From Mangrovimicrobium sp033283325 (GTDB taxonomy: Bacteria; Pseudomonadota; Gammaproteobacteria; Pseudomonadales; Halieaceae): a stretch of DNA of 64,000 bases. The notes under the pieces are model-generated. The model saw nothing but the letters and a program-made list of their open reading frames with translations. It had not been told where the DNA came from and did not search any database. Both the position numbers and the translations under genes were made by a program. Below, piece by piece: positions 60,339 to 64,000 of this stretch. The stretch spans positions 372,001 through 436,000 of the forward strand of contig JAWMQO010000004.1 in the NCBI GenBank assembly GCA_033283325.1. Reading direction: 5' to 3'. The stretch's first letter is position 1. Each line of letters starts with the position of its first letter.

Positions 60339-62069
60339 TCAATTCGGCACTCCCCTGTCGAAGCGTAACTTGCGTCGATAGGGGAAGAAGCTCTCGATGT
60401 ACCCGCTGCGAACCTGTTCCTGCAGCCCGCGCCAGAAATCAGCTTCGTAAATATCGCTGTGCATCTGGTCGAAGACTTTGCGCGCTCGCTGATTGCCGGA
60501 GAAGAACAGCCGGAATTCCTCCGGGAAGATGTCGTTGGGGCCAACCGTATACCAGGGCTTACTGGCCATTTCTTCTGCTTCGGTTCGCGGCTGGGGTATC
60601 TCGCGAAAGTTACATTCGGTGAGCGGCTGAATTTCGTCGTAGTCGTAGAATACAACTCGCCCGTGTCGGGTGACCCCGAAGTTCTTCAACAGCATGTCGC
60701 CGGGAAATATGTTTGCCGCGGCGAGCTGTTTGATCGCATTACCGTACTCGTCCATGACTTCGGCCACCTGTTCATCGGAGGCGCCCTGCAGGTAAAGGTT
60801 GAGCGGTGTCATGCGCCGCTCGACGTAGACGTGACGCACGATCAGGACTTTGCCGTACTCTTCTATCATCGACGGCGCCACTTCACGTAACTCCTCCATC
60901 AATTCGTCGGAGAAGCGCTCCCGGGCGAAGGCCAGGTTGGTGAACTCCTGGGTATCCGCCATACGTCCGGCCCGGTCCCAGCGTTTTACCAGGCGATACT
61001 TTTCCTCCACCTGTGCTCGCGTCATTTCCTTGGGAGGAGTAAAGCGGTCCTTGATAATCTTGAATACGAAATCGTAGGACGGCAGGGTAAACACACTCAT
61101 CACCATGCCCTTGATGCCCGGTGCGACGATAAACTTGTCCGTCGTACTGGTCATGTGCCGGTAGGCGCAACGGTAGTAATAGGTCTTGCCGTGCTTGTTA
61201 TGGCCCATCGCACTGTAGATTTCCGAGATGGGCTTGGCCGGCATCAACTGCTGGAGGAACAGCACGTACTGGGATGGTATCGCCGCGTTGACGAAGAAAT
61301 ACGAGCGGGTGAAGCTGAAGATCACACTCAGCTTGTCCGCCTCGAAGAGAATGGTATCGACGAATACCGCCCCCTCCTCGTTGTGGAGTATGGGCAGGAC
61401 GAAGGGTATGGCCTTGCCGTCGCCGACAATGCGGCCGACGATATAGGCGCTTTTGTTGCGAAAGAAGTGCTGGTGGAGTACCTGGAACTGGATATTTCCG
61501 GCGCTCAAATCCATCCTCCCCGGCAGGTACTTCTCCACCGCCTCGGCAATATGCCCGATATCGCGCGTGGCGTCCTCATAGGGAATATCGAAGGCATAGT
61601 CCTCAAGCAGGGACTTCAATACGCTGCGGAGGTTTCCGTCCTGCCAGCGGTAGACGCGGTACACCCTGCTCACATCCGCTGGAGGCATGTCTCCCCTGGG
61701 AGAAAACACGAAGGCGTATTCGTCGCGAATCTGGTGGTGATCGAATACCGCGCAGAACACCGAGTTGAAAAAGGTTTCGGCGATCTCGAAGTTATCGTGC
61801 CCCTCGATGAGGCGCGAATATACCGCCTTGGATTCCCGCCAGAATTCGAAGTCCCGCAGGTGCTCCCCTGCAATCAGCTCGACGTACTCGAATATCTCGT
61901 TGGTCTTTTCCTTGTACAGGTCTATGCGCCGGCGCGATGCCACCTGCATTTCCGGCCAGTCGGCGTTCTCAAAACGGGTCCGCGCAGCCAGGGTAATGTT
62001 CTGGAACTCGGCAAAGTAAGCTTCAAAGCCGTTGAGGATAGTCTGGGCAAAGCGTTCCTGGCGTTGCAA
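60339..62069 (-). CDS. aceK: Isocitrate dehydrogenase kinase/phosphatase AceK
   Basis: A 576-residue bifunctional enzyme that phosphorylates and dephosphorylates isocitrate dehydrogenase to divert carbon into the glyoxylate shunt. It contains AQTILNGFEAYFAEFQNIT, GDGKAIPFVLPILHNEEGAVFVD (kinase ATP-binding region), YCAYRHMTSTTDKFIVAPGIKGMVM, YGNAIKQLAAANIFPGDMLLKNFGVTRHGRVVFYDYDEI (kinase catalytic loop and DYDE) and FRLFFSGNQRARKVF. Length matches E. coli (578). The start appears to be a TTG with GAGG seven bases upstream. It is nine bases downstream of an SDR gene; aceB and aceA are not in the window. Confidence 0.95.
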   Translation of the reverse strand: MQRQERFAQTILNGFEAYFAEFQNITLAARTRFENADWPEMQVASRRRIDLYKEKTNEIFEYVELIAGEHLRDFEFWRESKAVYSRLIEGHDNFEIAETFFNSVFCAVFDHHQIRDEYAFVFSPRGDMPPADVSRVYRVYRWQDGNLRSVLKSLLEDYAFDIPYEDATRDIGHIAEAVEKYLPGRMDLSAGNIQFQVLHQHFFRNKSAYIVGRIVGDGKAIPFVLPILHNEEGAVFVDTILFEADKLSVIFSFTRSYFFVNAAIPSQYVLFLQQLMPAKPISEIYSAMGHNKHGKTYYYRCAYRHMTSTTDKFIVAPGIKGMVMSVFTLPSYDFVFKIIKDRFTPPKEMTRAQVEEKYRLVKRWDRAGRMADTQEFTNLAFARERFSDELMEELREVAPSMIEEYGKVLIVRHVYVERRMTPLNLYLQGASDEQVAEVMDEYGNAIKQLAAANIFPGDMLLKNFGVTRHGRVVFYDYDEIQPLTECNFREIPQPRTEAEEMASKPWYTVGPNDIFPEEFRLFFSGNQRARKVFDQMHSDIYEADFWRGLQEQVRSGYIESFFPYRRKLRFDRGVPN

Positions 62070-62078
62070 GGGAATACC

Positions 62079-62894
62079 TCAGTGTTTTTCCTGGCTGAAA
62101 CCGACCCGGCGGCGCAGCTTGCGCATTCCGCCCAGCCAACGGTCGTAGTCCCGGGCCTTGGCCTGGCGGTAGTCCTCCACCTCCGGATGGGGGAGGATCA
62201 GAAAACGCTCCTCGCGCAGTCCCTCTACCGTGACCGCCGCTACATCATCCGGCGACAAAACACCGTCCACGCTTGCAGCCTGGCCCGCACGTGCACGCGA
62301 TGCATCACCGATTTCCTCGACCATGCCTGTCGCCACAGCCTGCGGACAGAGCACGGACACCTTGATGCCGTCATCCCCGTGGGTAATGGCCAGGGATTCG
62401 GCAAAGCCGATAGCCGCGTGCTTGGTGGTCGAGTAGGCGGCATCGCCAATCTGGTTCAGCAGGCCCGCCGCCGAGGCCGTATTGAGGAAATAGCCCGCAC
62501 CCCGCGCAAGCATACCAGGAAGGCAGGCTCGCGCCGCGCGTACGTGCGCCATGACGTGAATGTCCCACATGGCCTGCCAGGTGCTGTCCGGTGCCGAGGT
62601 CGCCCACCAGGGTTCGCCGTCCAGTGAAAGGATTCCCGCATTACTGCAGAACAGGTCGATGCGACCGTAGCGCGCCTCCACTTCGTCGACCAGCCGTTTC
62701 ACGGCATCCGGGTCTCGAACATCGAGCCGCCGCGCCTCGCCATCGACTGTTCCGGCAACGGCTTTCGCCCCCTCACCATCGAGGTCGGTGACAACGACCT
62801 GCTCGGCGCCCTCGCGGTGAAAACGCTCACACAAGGCGCGACCGATTCCCTGGGCTGCCCCGGTAACGACCACTACCTTGCCTTCGATTTCCAT
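62079..62894 (-). CDS. SDR family oxidoreductase
   Basis: A 271-residue classical short-chain dehydrogenase. Cofactor motif VVVTGAAQGIGRAL (residues 8-21), TDLDGEG after strand two (favouring NAD), LFCSNAGI as the NAG motif, TASAAGLLNQIGDAAYSTTKHAA with catalytic Ser, Tyr and Lys (YxxxK), and LCPQAVATGM. Its ATG at 62894 overlaps the LLM oxidoreductase stop by one base, so the longer open frame upstream is not real. Such SDRs are common beside acyl-CoA and steroid-like degradation genes; the substrate is unknown. Confidence 0.9.
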   Translation of the reverse strand: MEIEGKVVVVTGAAQGIGRALCERFHREGAEQVVVTDLDGEGAKAVAGTVDGEARRLDVRDPDAVKRLVDEVEARYGRIDLFCSNAGILSLDGEPWWATSAPDSTWQAMWDIHVMAHVRAARACLPGMLARGAGYFLNTASAAGLLNQIGDAAYSTTKHAAIGFAESLAITHGDDGIKVSVLCPQAVATGMVEEIGDASRARAGQAASVDGVLSPDDVAAVTVEGLREERFLILPHPEVEDYRQAKARDYDRWLGGMRKLRRRVGFSQEKH

Positions 62895-63934
62895 CAGAGC
62901 AGTTCTTCGGCGAGGAACTCGAGGTCCGGGGCTTCCTTCATGCCAAAGAGCAGTGTCTGTATCTCGCCGCGTGCGACAGCGGCTTTCCACGGCTCCAGCC
63001 TTTCGCGTATACGCTCCTTCGGCCCGACCAGCCCGATCATGTCGATGAATTCGTCCGGGACGGCCGCAATGGCCTCTGCGTGCTTGCCGGCCAGGTAGAG
63101 GTCCTGGATTTTCTCGGCGGCATCGGCAAAGCCCAGACGCGCGGCGTAATCGTGGTAGAAATTCTTGCCCTTGGCACCCATGCCGCCGATGTAGAGGGCC
63201 AGACCCGGGCGCAGGGAATCGAAGCCCGCAGCCACGTCGTCGTTGGCAGCGACGTAGACGAAAGGCGCCACGTCGAAATCCGCCAGTGACTTGCCGCCAC
63301 CGGCCTTGGCGAAGCCCTTCTCCAGGTGTTCGCCGAGGACGCTGAACTGGTTCGGGTCCATCCACACCGGGAACACGCCATCCGCCATCTCGCCGGCGCA
63401 GCGCAGGCCCGCAGGGGTGATCGAAGCGGTGTAAATCGGGATGTTCGGGCTGGGGTCGAGAATGGATTTGAGTGGCTTACCCAGGCCGGTAGTGCCGGGC
63501 CCGTGGTTGGGAACCTGGTAGACCTCACCCTGGAAGTTGAGGGGATCCTCGCGTGCCATGATCTGGCGCATGATCTCGATATACTCCCGGGTTCGCGTTA
63601 CCGGCTTGCCATAGGGGATACCGTGCCAGCCTTCCACCACCTGCGGCCCGGAGGCGCCGATACCGGCGATGAAACGCCCGCCGGAGAGCTGGTCGAGTGA
63701 CATCGCGGTCATCGCGGCCAACGCGGGAGTCCGCGAAGGCATTTGCATGATGCAGGTTCCGACCCGGATCTTCTCGGTATGCGCGAGAATCCAGCTGGCG
63801 CTGGTAACCGCATCGTTGCCGTAGGCCTCGGCTGTCCATACGGAGTCGTAACCGATCGCTTCCGCCTTCCTGATCAGATCCAGTGGTAGTGAGATACGCT
63901 TGCCCGAATACCCCAACAAAATACCGAGTTTCAT
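62894..63934 (-). CDS. LLM class oxidoreductase (F420- or FMN-dependent type)
   Basis: A 346-residue luciferase-like TIM-barrel protein: MKLGILLGYSGKRISLPLD, SVWTAEAYGNDAVTSASWIL, RVGTCIMQMPSRTPALAAMTAMSLDQLSGGRFIAGIGASGPQ-type strands, and a C-terminal EFIDMIGLVGPKERIRERL. These match the F420-dependent LLM group (MER/FGD-like) common in actinobacteria and in some marine gammaproteobacteria; FMN use is also possible. The ATG at 63934 has GGAGG five bases upstream and is better than the GTG at 63946. It heads the LLM-SDR-aceK operon. Confidence 0.88.
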   Translation of the reverse strand: MKLGILLGYSGKRISLPLDLIRKAEAIGYDSVWTAEAYGNDAVTSASWILAHTEKIRVGTCIMQMPSRTPALAAMTAMSLDQLSGGRFIAGIGASGPQVVEGWHGIPYGKPVTRTREYIEIMRQIMAREDPLNFQGEVYQVPNHGPGTTGLGKPLKSILDPSPNIPIYTASITPAGLRCAGEMADGVFPVWMDPNQFSVLGEHLEKGFAKAGGGKSLADFDVAPFVYVAANDDVAAGFDSLRPGLALYIGGMGAKGKNFYHDYAARLGFADAAEKIQDLYLAGKHAEAIAAVPDEFIDMIGLVGPKERIRERLEPWKAAVARGEIQTLLFGMKEAPDLEFLAEELL

Positions 63935-64000
63935 AACTGCCTCCACGGATGGTCCGCGCCTGCTTGCGGGACATTAGTTTAGCTCAGCGGGCCAAATTAC

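Overview
The window looks like the chromosome of a free-living, probably marine or saline gammaproteobacterium. Supporting genes are aceE/aceF of the homomeric-E1 type, aceK, fabV, bepA, nadA, tusA, tag and a complete type II secretion operon. Most of the sequence is GC-rich. The acyl-CoA style genes (enoyl-CoA hydratase, SDR, LLM oxidoreductase) and the glucosylglycerate genes fit a Halieaceae/Cellvibrionales-like organism, but that placement is inference from gene content, not a phylogeny. No rRNA, tRNA, CRISPR array, transposase or phage gene was seen. Coding density is very high and no gene-free stretch exceeds 300 bases.

Bases 1-40713 are all transcribed leftward. From right to left they hold: (a) tusA, a PerM/AI-2E transporter and an M16 lipoprotein protease; (b) aceE-aceF, preceded by two copies of a 17-bp inverted repeat; (c) a four-gene cluster of D-glycerate kinase, glucosyl-3-phosphoglycerate phosphatase, glucosyl-3-phosphoglycerate synthase and a GH13 glucosylglycerate-type phosphorylase, which together close a cycle for making and reclaiming the compatible solute glucosylglycerate; (d) fabV and an MBL-fold hydrolase; (e) a type II secretion operon in the order E-F-G-H-I-J-K-L-M-C/N-D, with a lipoprotein secretin as in Xanthomonas Xps; (f) a small lipoprotein and an abundant-looking secreted 508-residue protein with its own strong promoter and terminator; (g) a cell-surface glycan region with a parvulin isomerase, a GT2 enzyme, a 1180-residue sulfotransferase-GT2-GT4 protein, a tandem sulfotransferase, an AmpG-like permease, and a HAD-UbiA fusion with DprE1-like and DprE2-like oxidoreductases. 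The last three proteins resemble the mycobacterial route to polyprenyl-phosphoryl-D-arabinose.

From 40853 the arrangement is mixed. BepA (+) and NadA (-) converge. NadA then diverges from a rightward block of two GGDEF-EAL proteins, a secreted S8 protease and a small secreted protein carrying seven Y-x-W motifs, four of them in perfect-length 13-residue tandem units. After a strong terminator the base composition falls sharply to AT-rich for about 6.7 kb. This stretch encodes two large propeller-type sensor kinases, one of them a full hybrid kinase with receiver and HPt domains. The GC-rich composition returns abruptly inside the second kinase gene, near 56870. A divergent ApbE-like protein follows.

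The right end holds an enoyl-CoA hydratase (-), tag (+) and a leftward operon of an LLM oxidoreductase, an SDR and aceK. The parts most worth following are the Y-x-W repeat protein with its protease and kinase neighbours, the arabinose-lipid-like cluster next to sulfotransferases, and the complete glucosylglycerate cycle.
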